64,000 nucleotides of DNA from Pseudomonas fluorescens (GCF_902497785.1 NZ_CABVHK010000001.1:519830-583829); one strand, 5' to 3'; positions 44,776 through 54,858 are shown, counted from the stretch's first letter. The notes: generated by a model from the letters alone, not told the origin. Program-made: numbers and translations.

Positions 44776-46401
44776 ATGTCCCTGCGTAATCTGAACATCG
44801 CCCCTCGAGCCTTCCTCGGCTTCGCCTTCATCGCATTACTGGTCGTCATGCTCGGCGTGTTTGCCGTCAACCGCATGACGATCATTCGCCAGGCTTCGGT
44901 TGATCTCGGTTCGACGCAGCTGCCCAGCGTCGGCTACCTCGGCAACATGACCGAAAACGTCCTGCGCATGCGCATCCTCTCGTTCCGCATTCTGGTCAAC
45001 CGCGATCCGGCCGCGTTGCAGGAAGCCCAGGCCCGCATCGGCGTGCTCGTCGACAAGTTGCGCAACGCTCAGGCCAGCTACGCCGCGTTGCCGGCCCACA
45101 CGGAAGAAGCCGCGCTGTACAAGACATTTACGGTAACGCTCGACAACTACATGCAAGCGCAGACGCAGATGATGGAGCTGTCGCGGCAGGACAAACTCGA
45201 TGAGATGCGCAGCCTGATCAACACCCGGATCAAGGACGGCACCGACCAGATGGGCGAGCAGCTCAATAAACTGGTGGCACTGAACAGCAGCTACGCCAAG
45301 TCCGCCCTGGTCGAGGCAGGTGAGCAATACAACAACGCGATCACCGGCATCGTCGTGGTCTCGGTGATTGCCGCCCTGATGACCGTATTGCTCGCCTGGT
45401 TGCTGACTCGCAGCATCGTCACGCCGCTCAACCGCGCGCTACTGGCGGCGCAAACCATCGCCGGTGGCAACCTCACCAAAACTATCGAAATCGACGGCAA
45501 GGACGAACCCGCGCGCTTACTCGAGGCCTTGTCCAGCATGCAAACCAGCTTGCGCCAGACCATCGAGCAGATCGCCGGTTCCGCCACGCAACTGGGCGCT
45601 GCCGCCGAAGAACTGAGCACCGTGACTCAGGAAGCGTCTCGCGGCCTGCAACAGCAAAACAACGAAATCGAACAAGCCGCCACCGCCGTCAATGAGATGA
45701 CCGCCGCCGTGGAAGAAGTCGCGCGCAACGCGGTGTCGACCTCCGAAGCCTCGAACCAGTCAACCTTGGCTGCCCGCGAAGGGCGAGACCGCGTGGTGGA
45801 AACCGTCGACGCGATCCAGACCATGACCCAAGAGGTGCAAAACACCTCGGTGATGATTGAAGGCCTGGCGACTCAGGGCCGCGACATCGGCAAGGTGCTC
45901 GACGTGATCCGCGCCATCGCCGAGCAAACCAATCTGCTCGCACTCAACGCCGCGATTGAAGCCGCTCGCGCCGGTGAAGCCGGGCGGGGTTTTGCCGTGG
46001 TGGCGGACGAGGTGCGGGCCTTGGCCCATCGCACCGCGCAATCGACTCAGGAAATCGAGAAGATGGTCGCCGGTATTCAAAACGGTACGGGGGCCGCTGT
46101 GTCATCGATGCAGCAAAGCAATCAGCGCACGCAAAGTACCCTGGAAATGGCCCGTGCCGCCGGCGTTGCGCTAGAGCAGATCACCCAGTCGATCCATCAG
46201 ATCAACGAGCGCAATCTGGTGATCGCCAGTGCTTCGGAAGAACAGGCGCAAGTGTCCCGCGAAGTCGACCGCAATCTGGTGAACATCCGCGACCTCGCCA
46301 TCCAGTCCGCCGCCGGTGCCAACCAGACGAGCGTCGCCACCCACGAACTGTCGCGCCTGGCGGTTGGTTTGAATGCGCTGGTGGCGCGGTTTGTGATCTG
46401 A
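44776..46401 (+). CDS. Methyl-accepting chemotaxis protein
   Basis: 541 residues. Transmembrane helix 1 (about 10-33; [20 protein letters not shown]), a periplasmic four-helix-bundle ligand domain (about 34-190), helix 2 (about 192-214; [20 protein letters not shown]), HAMP (about 215-268), then the signalling domain with the invariant hairpin [20 protein letters not shown]. Gln/Glu methylation-type sites flank it. No C-terminal CheR-binding pentapeptide is seen (ends LVARFVI). The ATG at 44776 starts the typical short cytoplasmic leader; the frame is open from 44728. Ligand unknown. Confidence 0.93.
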   Translation: MSLRNLNIAPRAFLGFAFIALLVVMLGVFAVNRMTIIRQASVDLGSTQLPSVGYLGNMTENVLRMRILSFRILVNRDPAALQEAQARIGVLVDKLRNAQASYAALPAHTEEAALYKTFTVTLDNYMQAQTQMMELSRQDKLDEMRSLINTRIKDGTDQMGEQLNKLVALNSSYAKSALVEAGEQYNNAITGIVVVSVIAALMTVLLAWLLTRSIVTPLNRALLAAQTIAGGNLTKTIEIDGKDEPARLLEALSSMQTSLRQTIEQIAGSATQLGAAAEELSTVTQEASRGLQQQNNEIEQAATAVNEMTAAVEEVARNAVSTSEASNQSTLAAREGRDRVVETVDAIQTMTQEVQNTSVMIEGLATQGRDIGKVLDVIRAIAEQTNLLALNAAIEAARAGEAGRGFAVVADEVRALAHRTAQSTQEIEKMVAGIQNGTGAAVSSMQQSNQRTQSTLEMARAAGVALEQITQSIHQINERNLVIASASEEQAQVSREVDRNLVNIRDLAIQSAAGANQTSVATHELSRLAVGLNALVARFVI

Positions 46402-46480
46402 AGAGTTGTAGCGAGACCCATTGCGGGAGCGAGTCGGCTCGACCGAAGACGCCTCGCTCTGCGCCGCAATTGAGGGGGGT

Positions 46481-46500
46481 ACCTGTCAACTATGACAGTA
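46481..46500. promoter_or_regulatory. lux-box-like dyad
   Basis: ACCTGTCAACTATGACAGTA: perfect inner dyad CTGTCA/TGACAG in the CT-N12-AG layout, with the left half ACCTGT identical to the V. fischeri lux box half-site. It lies 160 bases before the gene at 46660. Similar dyads precede the FN3 genes at 21823 and 56654. Confidence 0.45.
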
Positions 46501-46659
46501 TCGGAGCAGGAAATAGTGGCGTTTAATCCCTCCCAGGCCCCGGGGTATAGATCGTAGGGATGGATGCCATGATTCCCTCGCAGTGTTCGGACCGCCGCAC
46601 AGCCTCCATAGCCATTGCTGCACGCATGGCAATTTTCGACTCTGTGGAGAGCAACGAAC

Positions 46660-47469
46660 ATGACAATCATGCAGAACAGTCAAAGCTCAAAAGCCGCCAG
46701 GGATGCGTATCGTAAAGTACGCATCCAGCGCAATCTGGCGCGTGCGGCAAAGGCAGCGGATGACTTGCCGGTGGCGATCCTTGCGGACATCGTCGATGCG
46801 AGCGACAACCTGTTGAATGGGCCCATCATCAAAAACGCTGGTGTGGCGAAGTTGAGCGTCCCGATTTGGGGGGACACGGGCACCATTGTGGGGGACGACC
46901 AGGTCTTCCGCCTGTTTATCGCGCCCGGGCACATAGATGATCCCGACGATGCGGCATTCGGCGAACCGATCGTCACGAGGGATTTGACGTTCCCCTTTGC
47001 AGACACCTGGGATCCAGATTTCGAATTGCCATTGAACAAAATCCAGCCCAACGGACTGTACACCCTCAAACACGAAGTCTTCCTTCATAACCAGCAAACC
47101 GCCCAGAGCCCGCTGGTCAAGTTCACCACTGACATTACCGCCCCTGGTGAGCTGACCGTCCCCCCTGAACCCAAGGCTATGACGTTTGCCATCACGGAAG
47201 TTGATGACGCCAACAGCGGCAACGTGTCAGGCGTGATCCCGGATTACCCTGACAAGGCGTCCAAGGATAAATACGCCTACTGGTTCGCCAAAGACCCGCT
47301 GCCTGACGACCCCTCGACCCTTCCTCCTGTCACGGGTCTTGCCGACGTTCCGGACAACCGGACTGTCGTCATCCCCAAAACGTATATCGATGCCCAAGGC
47401 GATGGCATTACCATGGCGGTCCAGCGTGATCTCACGCCGAACTTTCGACGGATATTGCAAAAGTGGTAA
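46660..47469 (+). CDS. Hypothetical beta-sandwich protein, probably 3'-truncated
   Basis: 269 residues, no signal peptide. A basic helical leader ([20 protein letters not shown]) leads to beta-rich segments that look like repeated Ig-like or FN3-like sandwiches ([35 protein letters not shown]). The last 24 or so residues (after DAQGDG) are encoded antisense to a LuxR-type helix-turn-helix and do not continue the beta pattern; I infer that the gene was joined to this sequence by a deletion. GGAGAG lies about nine bases before the ATG. No named family was recognised. Confidence 0.55.
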   Translation: MTIMQNSQSSKAARDAYRKVRIQRNLARAAKAADDLPVAILADIVDASDNLLNGPIIKNAGVAKLSVPIWGDTGTIVGDDQVFRLFIAPGHIDDPDDAAFGEPIVTRDLTFPFADTWDPDFELPLNKIQPNGLYTLKHEVFLHNQQTAQSPLVKFTTDITAPGELTVPPEPKAMTFAITEVDDANSGNVSGVIPDYPDKASKDKYAYWFAKDPLPDDPSTLPPVTGLADVPDNRTVVIPKTYIDAQGDGITMAVQRDLTPNFRRILQKW

Positions 47470-47654
47470 TTCACACCGGCTTCGGTGCAATTGACGATCC
47501 TGGCGATTTCCCAGGATGACTTTCCGGCGACACCCCATTTCAAGACTTCTGCTTCCCTGGCTGTCAGCGTGACCGCTAGCGGTTGCGGGTTCGCTTGAGG
47601 CTGGAAACCGGCCGGGGCGGGTGATCGAACGGATGCAGTAGTGGAACGGTACAT
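47277..47654 (-). pseudogene. Small LuxR-type HTH regulator with frameshifted or lost 3' end
   Basis: From the ATG at 47652-47654 (GGGAG eight bases upstream) the frame encodes [20 protein letters not shown] and [20 protein letters not shown], an unmistakable LuxR/GerE helix-turn-helix without a sensor domain. After RWTAMVM the expected family end (AIALGI-like) is found only in the next frame, as if one G were lost in ATGCCATCG; neither frame stops there. The remaining 40 or so residues to 47277 are antisense to the gene at 46660-47469. It may be a damaged regulator, or intact but extended. Confidence 0.6.
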
Positions 47655-47678
47655 AGTAAATCTCCCATTCATCATCAT

Positions 47679-48118
47679 TGACGGCGTGGGCGCGGCAGAA
47701 TCTTCCTACTTCTTGATGGCATGGTTCGCGCGGCCGTCCTACAGGCACCTGAGTGAGGGCTGAGGCACGGTTTCCTTATATCGCGATTTTCCCGGCTTGG
47801 AACCTGTCACAAATTACAGGTGCGAGACTTTAATTGGGCATCGTGGAAAAGGCTGTAGGTAACGGATACCACATTCGTAGGATTAATCTCTCGGTACAAC
47901 TTACCTACAATTTCAACTCCAATACCCTGAAAAAGAAGATGTTTTCGCACCTCGTGCGCACACCGGGATTTGGCAGAATTGCCGTCGTAAATACGCCATG
48001 GGCGCACTCGGCCCGCGGCTGCCGCAGCCGCGCACGTTCGTCGGTATGAATGCCCTGCTGGCGCGTTGCGGGATTTGAGGTAGGGTTGACGCTGGAACCC
48101 GCGCGAATGGAGAACTGT
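47679..48118. other. Intergenic region, no gene seen
   Basis: 440 bases upstream of aruH and of the LuxR-type remnant. It is AT-rich around 47850-47940. TGTAGGTAA (47854-47862) and TTACCTACA (47901-47909) form a perfect 9-base inverted repeat with a 38-base spacer. CCTGT/ACAGG lies at about 47803-47820. The short minus-strand frame at 47807-48007 lacks a ribosome binding site and is not called. Confidence 0.4.
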
Positions 48119-49306
48119 ATGCGCTATTCAGCCTTGACCCAACGAATCGCCGGTGACGGCGCGGCGGCATGGCAGATTCACGATCGAGCGCTGGAAATGC
48201 GCGAACAAGGGGTCGAAGTGTTGCTGTTGTCGATCGGCGATCCCGACTTCGATACACCGCAGCCCATCGTTCAAGCCGCCATCACCAGCCTGCTGGCCGG
48301 CGACACCCATTACCCGCAAGTGCGTGGCAGTCGCGGCTTGCGCGACAGCATCGCGCGGCGCCATCGGCAGCGCAGTGGTCAGCCGGTAGAGGCCGAGCAC
48401 GTCATCGTGATGCCCGGCGCGCAATGCGCGGTTTATTCGGTGGTGCAATGCCTGCTCGACCCCGGCGACGAAGTGATCGTCGCTGAACCGATGTACGTCA
48501 CCTACGAAGGGGTGATGGGCGCCTGCGGGGCAAAAGTGGTGGCGGTGCCTGTGCGCCCGGAGAACGGCTTTCGTGTCGATCCGGCAGACGTCGCGACCCG
48601 CATCACCGCGAAAACCCGGGCCATACTGCTAAACAGTCCGAATAACCCGTCGGGTGCCAGCTTGCCGTTGCTGGTCTGGCAAGAGCTCGCCTCACTGTGT
48701 ATTCGTCACGACCTGTGGCTGATCAGTGACGAGGTCTACAGCGATCTGTTGTATGAAGGCGAACACATCAGCCCGGCCAGCCTGCCAGGCATGGCCGAGC
48801 GCACTGCGACCATCAACAGTCTGTCGAAATCCCATGCCATGAGCGGCTGGCGCGTGGGCTGGGTGATTGGGCCGGCGCCGTTGACCGAGCATCTGGTACA
48901 CCTGTCGCTCTGCATGTTGTTCGGCATTCCGGATTTTATTCAGAACGCCGCGCAACTGGCATTGGATGAGGATTTGCCGGAGGTGACGCTGATGCGTGAG
49001 GAGTATCGCCAGCGGCGTGATCTGGTGTGTATGGAGTTGAACCAGTGCCCTGGCCTACGGGCGATTCGCCCGGATGGCGGGATGTTCGTGATGGTCGACG
49101 TGCGCCAGACCGGGCTGACGGCCCAGCACTTTGCCGAGCGGCTGCTGGAAGGGTTTGGCGTGTCGGTGCTGGCCGGTGAAGCCTTCGGGCCGAGCGCAGC
49201 CGGCCATATTCGCCTCGGGTTGGTAGTCGATCAGCAGCAACTGGCGGAGGCGTGTCGGCGGATAGCGCTGTGTGCGGGGGGTCTTCTGGAGGCGCGTAGC
49301 GCCTGA
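48119..49306 (+). CDS. aruH: Arginine:pyruvate transaminase AruH-like
   Basis: 395 residues, a class I/II PLP aminotransferase. The start MRYSALTQRIAGDGAAAW, GAQCAVYSVVQCLLDPGDEV, AEPMYVTYEGVMGACGAKVV, ISDEVYSDLLYEGEHISPAS and SLSKSHAMSGWRVGW (PLP Lys in SLSKSH) closely follow AruH of P. aeruginosa, which transfers the amino group of arginine to pyruvate, giving 2-ketoarginine. GGAG seven bases before 48119 sets the start. The usual partner aruI and the aruRS regulators are not in the window. Confidence 0.8.
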   Translation: MRYSALTQRIAGDGAAAWQIHDRALEMREQGVEVLLLSIGDPDFDTPQPIVQAAITSLLAGDTHYPQVRGSRGLRDSIARRHRQRSGQPVEAEHVIVMPGAQCAVYSVVQCLLDPGDEVIVAEPMYVTYEGVMGACGAKVVAVPVRPENGFRVDPADVATRITAKTRAILLNSPNNPSGASLPLLVWQELASLCIRHDLWLISDEVYSDLLYEGEHISPASLPGMAERTATINSLSKSHAMSGWRVGWVIGPAPLTEHLVHLSLCMLFGIPDFIQNAAQLALDEDLPEVTLMREEYRQRRDLVCMELNQCPGLRAIRPDGGMFVMVDVRQTGLTAQHFAERLLEGFGVSVLAGEAFGPSAAGHIRLGLVVDQQQLAEACRRIALCAGGLLEARSA

Positions 49307-49333
49307 GAGATTGTTATTGCATGGGCCGGCGCT

Positions 49334-49398
49334 TTCGCGAGCAGGCTCGCTCCCACAGGGTTTTAGTGAACCACTGTGGGAGCGAGCCTGCTCGCGAA
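49334..49398. repeat. REP pair (GTGGGAGCGAGCCTGCTCGCGA type)
   Basis: Perfect 25-base inverted arms at 49334-49358 and 49374-49398 with only a 15-base loop. Lying between the convergent aruH and kguD stops, it may terminate both. Confidence 0.95.
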
Positions 49399-49423
49399 GA
49401 CTGAGTAACAAACGCCAAATCCG

Positions 49424-50401
49424 TCAGGCCTTCCACGCCCGCTCATTCACCAGATTCCCCGGCCGCTCACCCGCAAGCGCCGCCAGCAGATTATCCACCG
49501 CACACGCTGCCATCGCCTCTCGCGTCTCGTGGGTCGCCGAGCCGATGTGCGGGGTCGCCACCACGTTGTCCAACTGCAATAGCGCCGAAGTCGGGTCCAG
49601 CGGCTCACGCTCGAACACATCCAGCCCCGCCGCGCGAATCTGCCGGGCGCGCAGCGCCTCGATCAGCGCTGCTTCGTCGACCACTTTGCCCCGTGAAATA
49701 TTGATGAAAATCGTCTCGGGGCGCATCAGCGCAAACTGTTCGGCACCGATCAGGCCTTCGGTTTCGGCGGTCAGCGGCAAGGTCAGGCAGACGAAATCCG
49801 CTTCCTGCAACAGCGCCGACAAACTCCGATACTGCGCATCGAAGCGCTGTTCCACCGCCGGCTTCGGCGAGTGGCTGTGATAGATCACCGGCATGCCAAA
49901 ACCGAAATGCCCGCGTTGCGCCAACGCTTCGCCGATACGTCCCATGCCGATGATGCCGAGGGTTTTACCGTGTACGTCGGTGCCAAACTGTGCGGGGCCG
50001 ATGTTGCGGGTCCATTGCCCGGCGCGCACCGTGTTGGCCAGTTCCACCACGCGGCGCGCGGTGGCGAGGATCAATGCGAAACCGGTGTCGGCGGTGGTTT
50101 CGGTGAGCACGTCCGGGGTGTTGCTGAGCAGGATTCGCCGTTCGGTCAGGTAATCGATGTCGTAGTTGTCGACGCCCACCGAGACGCTGGCGATGGCTTC
50201 CAGATTCGGCGCCAGATCCAGCAACCCGGCGTCCAGTTTCAGGCTGGCGCCCAGCAGTCCTTGGGCGTGGGGCAGGGCTTCGCGCAGTTGCGCGAGGCCG
50301 TCGGCGTCGAGGGTGCCGATCAGCGTGACTTCGGTCTGCGCATGCAGGCGGGCCATCAGCAACGGCGACAGTTTCTTGTACAGCACAACCGACTTTTTCA
50401 T
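49424..50401 (-). CDS. kguD: 2-ketogluconate-6-phosphate reductase KguD-like
   Basis: 325 residues, a D-2-hydroxyacid dehydrogenase. NAD(P) is bound at KTLGIIGMGRIGEALAQRGH (about residues 145-164). Catalytic Arg is in INISRGKVVDE, Glu in LDVFEREPL and His in ATPHIGSATHE. It reduces 2-keto-6-phosphogluconate to 6-phosphogluconate. It is the last gene of the kguE-K-T-D unit, 21 bases after kguT. Confidence 0.9.
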   Translation of the reverse strand: MKKSVVLYKKLSPLLMARLHAQTEVTLIGTLDADGLAQLREALPHAQGLLGASLKLDAGLLDLAPNLEAIASVSVGVDNYDIDYLTERRILLSNTPDVLTETTADTGFALILATARRVVELANTVRAGQWTRNIGPAQFGTDVHGKTLGIIGMGRIGEALAQRGHFGFGMPVIYHSHSPKPAVEQRFDAQYRSLSALLQEADFVCLTLPLTAETEGLIGAEQFALMRPETIFINISRGKVVDEAALIEALRARQIRAAGLDVFEREPLDPTSALLQLDNVVATPHIGSATHETREAMAACAVDNLLAALAGERPGNLVNERAWKA

Positions 50402-50422
50402 CGCAAGTCTCTCTTAAGCAAA

Positions 50423-51715
50423 TCAGGAATGAGCGGTGCGGGTCAGGGCTACCGGCGGACGCTCCCGGTCACTGGCGCCGGGCTTGAGCAGGATCGTCAG
50501 CACCACCGAGAGCATCAACGCGCCGCTCATCAACAAGTACGACGCGCCCGGGGATCCGGTGGAGCTGTTCAGGTAGCCGACCAGATAGGAACCGCCAAAT
50601 GATCCGAGCGCGCCCATGCTGTTGATCAACGCCATGGCACCGCCGGCGACGTTGGCCGGGAGGATTTCCGGGATGATCGCGAAAAACGGCCCGTAAGGCG
50701 CGTACATGCAGGCGCCGGCAATCACCAGCAAGGTGTAGGACCACCAGAAATGCTCGGCGCCCAGCGCGTAGGAGCCGTAAAACGCGATGGAGGCGATCAG
50801 CAGCGGCGGCCAGACAAAGCGTTTACGCTTCTGCAATTTGTCCGAACCCCAGGACACCAGCAACATGCCGATCACCGCCGCCAGGTACGGCAGCGCCGAC
50901 AGCCAGCCGGCTTCGACCATGTCCATTTGTGCGCCGGCCTTGAGGATCGACGGCAGCCACAGCACGAAGCCGTAGACGCCGATGCTCCAGCAGAAAAACT
51001 GCAACGCCAGCAGAATGACTTTCGGCGAGCGGAAGGCTTCGGCGTAATTTTTCACCGCTTTGATGCCGACCTGTTCAGCGGCGAGGGCGCTTTCCAGATC
51101 CTGTTTTTCCTGGTCGGTGAGCCACTTGGCCTGGGCCGGACGATCATCGGCCAGCTTCCACCAGATAAACGCCCAGAGCACCGCTGGCAAACCTTCGATG
51201 ATGAACATCCAGCGCCAGCTGTAATGCTGCACCAGATAACCCGACACCACCGACATCCAGAGCATGGTCACCGGGTTGCCGAGGATCAGGAAGGTGTTGG
51301 CGCGTGAACGTTCGGCGCGGGTGAACCAGTGGCACAGGTAGATCAGCATCGCCGGCATCACGGCGGCTTCGACCACACCGAGCATGAAGCGAATGACGAT
51401 CAGCCAGTAGGCGTTGGAAACGATCCCGGTCAGCGTGGCCAGGCTGCCCCAGAGGATCAGGCTGACGAAAATCAGATTCTTCACGCTGTGCTTTTGCGCG
51501 TAGATCGCGCCGGGTACCTGGAAGAAAAAGTAGCCGAGGAAGAACAGCGCGCCGAGCATCGACGACAGGCCCGGGGTGATCATCAGGTCGGCGGCCATCC
51601 CGGAGGCGGCGGCAAAGCCGTAGTTGGCGCGATCCAGGTACGCCAGGCTGTAGGTGATGAACACTATGGGCATGATGTACCACCAGCGGCGGGCGGCGAG
51701 GGTTGCGGTTTTCAT
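50423..51715 (-). CDS. kguT: 2-ketogluconate MFS transporter KguT-like
   Basis: 430 residues, 12 transmembrane helices. The N-terminus MKTATLAARRWWYIMPIVFI and YSLAYLDRANYGFAAASGMA are typical of KguT. FMLGVVEAAVMPAMLIYLCHWF matches the ACS family motif. It imports 2-ketogluconate across the inner membrane. The ATG at 51715 has AGGAG nine bases upstream; the open frame to 51967 runs through a REP and kguK. A REP pair separates it from kguK, which may lower expression of kguT and kguD relative to the first two genes. Confidence 0.9.
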   Translation of the reverse strand: MKTATLAARRWWYIMPIVFITYSLAYLDRANYGFAAASGMAADLMITPGLSSMLGALFFLGYFFFQVPGAIYAQKHSVKNLIFVSLILWGSLATLTGIVSNAYWLIVIRFMLGVVEAAVMPAMLIYLCHWFTRAERSRANTFLILGNPVTMLWMSVVSGYLVQHYSWRWMFIIEGLPAVLWAFIWWKLADDRPAQAKWLTDQEKQDLESALAAEQVGIKAVKNYAEAFRSPKVILLALQFFCWSIGVYGFVLWLPSILKAGAQMDMVEAGWLSALPYLAAVIGMLLVSWGSDKLQKRKRFVWPPLLIASIAFYGSYALGAEHFWWSYTLLVIAGACMYAPYGPFFAIIPEILPANVAGGAMALINSMGALGSFGGSYLVGYLNSSTGSPGASYLLMSGALMLSVVLTILLKPGASDRERPPVALTRTAHS

Positions 51716-51790
51716 GGGTGGTGCTCCTGAGCTTGTTGTTTTTGTCGCAGCAGGTAACGGGTTTAAATCTTCATTGGTTGTTCCGGCCTT

Positions 51791-51883
51791 TTCGCGAGCA
51801 GGCTCGCTCCCACATTGGATTTGTGTTGAACCTGAATTAGGTGGCCGACACAGAACCCCTGTGGGAGCGAGCCTGCTCGCGAA
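51791..51883. repeat. REP pair inside the kgu operon, overlapping the kguK stop
   Basis: Perfect 24-base inverted arms at 51791-51814 and 51860-51883. The right arm encodes the kguK residues REQARSHR. An intra-operon REP can stabilise upstream mRNA or attenuate downstream genes. Confidence 0.95.
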
Positions 51884-52826
51884 TGACGGCCTCGAATTCG
51901 ACGGACATTTCAGCTCGGGTCGGCAACCCCTCCATGTCCCCTCGACTCTGCACCGCGCGGCTGCCAATCCAGTTGGCGCGCTTCACTGCGTCGGCAAAGC
52001 TGTAGTTCTCCAAAAGCGCGCTGATCATACCGACGGCAAAACCGTCGCCAGCACCCACGGTGTCGACCACGGTTTCCACCGGCACGCCGGCGACGAAACC
52101 ATCATCCAGCTGCGTGCGGTAATACGCGCCGTGCGGGCCGAGCTTGATGGCCACGGCTTCAGCGCCGCGGTCGAGGTAGAACGCGGCGATGTCGGCCGGG
52201 TCGTCGAAACCGGTCAGCAAACGGCCTTCACTCAAGCCCGGCAGCACCCAATGGGCGAGGGCGGCAAGGCGGTTGATCTCGCTGATCATCTGCCGTTCGC
52301 TGGCCCACAGGCTCGGGCGCAGGTTGGGGTCGAAGGACACACTGCGCCCGGCCTCACGCATGCGCGTCATCAATTCAAAAGACATCTGCCGCGCCGTTTC
52401 CGACAGCGCCGGAGGGATCCCGGTGGCGTGCAGGTGCCGCGCCTTGAGCAATTGGGGAACGATCGACAGCGGCGACAAATGACTCGCCGCTGAGCCTCGG
52501 CGGAAGTATTCGACCACCGGATCGTCGCCCTCATCGGTGCGCGACTTCAGCTGGAACCCGGTGGGGTGCGCCGCATCGATGGCCACGTTGCTGCAGTCCA
52601 GGCCTTCCTTTTTCAAGGTGTCGACGACGAAGCGACCGAGAGAATCAGCGCCGACCCGGCTCAGCCACGCCACTTTGAAGCCCAGCCGCGACAGGCCGAT
52701 GGCGACGTTGCTGTCGGCCCCGGCAATCCGTTTGTGAAAGTGCTCGACACGGGCCAGTTCGCCGTTCTGCTCGGCGACGAACATCGCCATGGTTTCGCCG
52801 AAAGACAAAATATCGATCTCAGACAT
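51837..52826 (-). CDS. kguK: 2-ketogluconate kinase KguK-like (PfkB family)
   Basis: 329 residues. The PfkB N-terminal site [19 protein letters not shown] and the [20 protein letters not shown] segment bind sugar; the C-terminal signature [20 protein letters not shown] (about residues 248-267) holds the catalytic Asp. It phosphorylates 2-ketogluconate. The first ATG after the ribosome binding site is at 52826, and it overlaps the kguE stop by eight bases. The last 14 residues or so ([17 protein letters not shown]) come from a REP element and are not part of the fold. Confidence 0.9.
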   Translation of the reverse strand: MSEIDILSFGETMAMFVAEQNGELARVEHFHKRIAGADSNVAIGLSRLGFKVAWLSRVGADSLGRFVVDTLKKEGLDCSNVAIDAAHPTGFQLKSRTDEGDDPVVEYFRRGSAASHLSPLSIVPQLLKARHLHATGIPPALSETARQMSFELMTRMREAGRSVSFDPNLRPSLWASERQMISEINRLAALAHWVLPGLSEGRLLTGFDDPADIAAFYLDRGAEAVAIKLGPHGAYYRTQLDDGFVAGVPVETVVDTVGAGDGFAVGMISALLENYSFADAVKRANWIGSRAVQSRGDMEGLPTRAEMSVEFEAVIREQARSHRGSVSAT

Positions 52827-53601
52827 GTGCGCTCTCCAGACGGGATTGGCCGAGTCGGGCGAGGGCGCTGACATGCTCAGTGGTGAGCTGTACCAGATCG
52901 TCGCCCTGCAGCGGATATTCCGCGGCGCGCATCACGCCCTGGCTCATGTGCCGCAGCAGTTGCTCCCACTGATGCAGGTCACTGGCCGCCGGCGGTATCG
53001 CCACCAGTTTGCCGTCGGCCCGGCGTGACACTGCTTTGCAGTGCACATAGCCGACGTGGCGCCCGAGCAACCGTGCGGCGCTGCTGGCAGACTGGTCCTG
53101 CCAATGCCAGTTGCCGATGTCGAAGGTCATTTTGACCGGCAGCGCGTGCTGCTCAACCGCCGCGAAAAAACGCTGGAACGGTTCGATGCGGCCTCCGTGC
53201 AGGGTCTGATCGTTTTCCACCAGCAACTGCACCGCGCTTTTGCCCAGCACCTGGGCCAGGGTTTGCAGGTCGCTGGTGTCGGTGAAATAACCCAGGGACA
53301 CTTTCAGCCATTTGGCACCGAAAGCGTGGGCACGTTGCAGGGCGGTGAGTAGTTCGGGGTTGGGCCTGGATTGCCCGGCCAGCCACAGTTCCATCGGTGA
53401 GGAATACACGCTTTCGAGGCCTTGCGCCTGGGTGGCGTCGGCCAATTGAGCGGGGTCTTCGACGGTGAGCAATTCTTCGCGCCATTCGATGCGCGTGGCG
53501 CCAGCGGCGGCCAGCAGTTCGATGAAACTGCCTTGGCCACGTTGGCGCACCAGATCGGCGCCGTAGCTCGACAGGCTGATGGAGACGGGTGGTTTATTCA
53601 T
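52819..53601 (-). CDS. kguE: KguE-like sugar phosphate isomerase/epimerase
   Basis: 260 residues, AP-endonuclease-2-like TIM barrel. Metal-site residues are plausible in [21 protein letters not shown] and VGYVHCKAV. It is the first gene of the kgu operon, with GAGG before the ATG and a perfect PtxS palindrome 14 bases upstream of the start codon. Its exact reaction is not established; the association with 2-ketogluconate use is by operon. Confidence 0.88.
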   Translation of the reverse strand: MNKPPVSISLSSYGADLVRQRGQGSFIELLAAAGATRIEWREELLTVEDPAQLADATQAQGLESVYSSPMELWLAGQSRPNPELLTALQRAHAFGAKWLKVSLGYFTDTSDLQTLAQVLGKSAVQLLVENDQTLHGGRIEPFQRFFAAVEQHALPVKMTFDIGNWHWQDQSASSAARLLGRHVGYVHCKAVSRRADGKLVAIPPAASDLHQWEQLLRHMSQGVMRAAEYPLQGDDLVQLTTEHVSALARLGQSRLESAHV

Positions 53602-53614
53602 TGTGATAGACCTC

Positions 53615-53628
53615 TGAAACCGGTTTCA
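53615..53628. promoter_or_regulatory. PtxS operator of the kgu operon
   Basis: TGAAACCGGTTTCA, a perfect 14-base palindrome identical to the known PtxS site of Pseudomonas. It lies 14 bases before the kguE start. PtxS represses and is released by 2-ketogluconate. Confidence 0.93.
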
Positions 53629-53672
53629 TTTTTGTTCAAAAAAATAGGGTTTAGTCTTGCGGTGATCTCTCT

Positions 53673-53773
53673 GGCCTCATCGCGGGCAAGCCCGCTCCCA
53701 CAGTATTTGCGGTGAGCCACCTTTTTGTGAACGAATCAAAACCTGTGGGAGCGGGCTTGCCCGCGATGAGGCC
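53673..53773. repeat. REP pair (GTGGGAGCGGGCTTGCCCGCGA type)
   Basis: Perfect 31-base inverted arms at 53673-53703 and 53743-53773, the longest in the window. It lies between the kguE promoter and the ptxS stop, insulating the two units. Confidence 0.95.
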
Positions 53774-53780
53774 ATCACCT

Positions 53781-54806
53781 TCACCGGAGATTCCCAAGGG
53801 TCGACCCCCGCACCACCAACTGCGCCGAAAAATCCAGGGTCCGCACCGGCCCGTCATCCCCGCGCAAACGCTTGAGCAAACACTCAAACGCACTCGCGCC
53901 TATCTCCGCCGTCGGCTGGGCGAGGGCGGTGATGCCGCTGCCCACCAGCGGGTACCAATCCAGATCATCAAGGGCAATCAGGCCAACGTCCTCGAACAGC
54001 TTGCAGTTCAGCTCCCGCAACGCATGAGTGCCCGCCAGCGCGGCTATCCCGTTGGCGCAAAACAAAGCCTTCGGCCCGGGACCGGGGGTGTCGAGGAAAT
54101 TTTTCAGGTTAGCCGTCAGGTCACCGCCGGTTTCGATCAGCGTCCCGCGTAGGGCCGGGCGCTGGGCGATCTGCGCCTTGAAGCTATTGACCCGTTCGAT
54201 GCGCGAACTGGTGCCGTCAAACGGTTCGGTGACCATCAACACATCGCGATAGCCCCGTTGTTCAAGGTGGGCGAGGGCAAGCTCGACCGCCGCCGGGTTA
54301 TCCAGACCGACCAGATCGCTTTCAAGGTGCGCGACTTTGCGATCCACCAGCACCATCGGCATTTCCCGGTGCAGTGCCTGCAATTCATCACGGTGGTGGC
54401 CGAGGGTGTTCACGATCAGCCCTTCGATGTTGTAGGAGCGCAGCAGCGCCAAATGCTGGCATTCCTGCTCGTCATCGCGGTCGGTGTTGCACACCACCAG
54501 GCTGTAGCCGTGCTGGCGGCAGGCGGTTTCCACCCCGTGCATCACGGCAATCGAATAAGGGTTACGGATGTCGGCCACCAGCATGCCGATCAGGCGGGTC
54601 CGCCCGCGTTTCAGACCGCGCGCCATCTGGTTCGGGCGATAGCCCAGTTCGGCAATCGCCTGTTCGATACGCAGGGCAATCGCATCGGACAACAACGCTC
54701 GATCATCGCCGATAAACCGCGACACGCTGGCTTTGGACACCTTGGCGTGCTCGGCCACATCAAGCATGGTCACGCGGCTGCGCTGGGCGGCGGAAAAATC
54801 GTTCAC
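53781..54806 (-). CDS. ptxS: LacI-family repressor PtxS
   Basis: 341 residues. The N-terminal LacI helix-turn-helix is VTMLDVAEHAKVSKASVSRF (about 12-31), with the hinge YRPNQMARGLKRGRTRLIG. The C-terminal periplasmic-binding-like domain senses 2-ketogluconate. It lies upstream of the kgu genes on the same strand and its own promoter has a second PtxS palindrome at 54859-54872, so it is autoregulated. Confidence 0.94.
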   Translation of the reverse strand: MNDFSAAQRSRVTMLDVAEHAKVSKASVSRFIGDDRALLSDAIALRIEQAIAELGYRPNQMARGLKRGRTRLIGMLVADIRNPYSIAVMHGVETACRQHGYSLVVCNTDRDDEQECQHLALLRSYNIEGLIVNTLGHHRDELQALHREMPMVLVDRKVAHLESDLVGLDNPAAVELALAHLEQRGYRDVLMVTEPFDGTSSRIERVNSFKAQIAQRPALRGTLIETGGDLTANLKNFLDTPGPGPKALFCANGIAALAGTHALRELNCKLFEDVGLIALDDLDWYPLVGSGITALAQPTAEIGASAFECLLKRLRGDDGPVRTLDFSAQLVVRGSTLGNLR

Positions 54807-54858
54807 GGGCTGAAACCTTATTATTGGATTTATAGGAACAGTGCGATGGCGCCAACAC

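Noticed and set aside
47807..48007. 66-codon minus-strand frame in the aruH upstream region
   Set aside because: No ribosome binding site, no recognisable pattern, and the region looks like promoter DNA.
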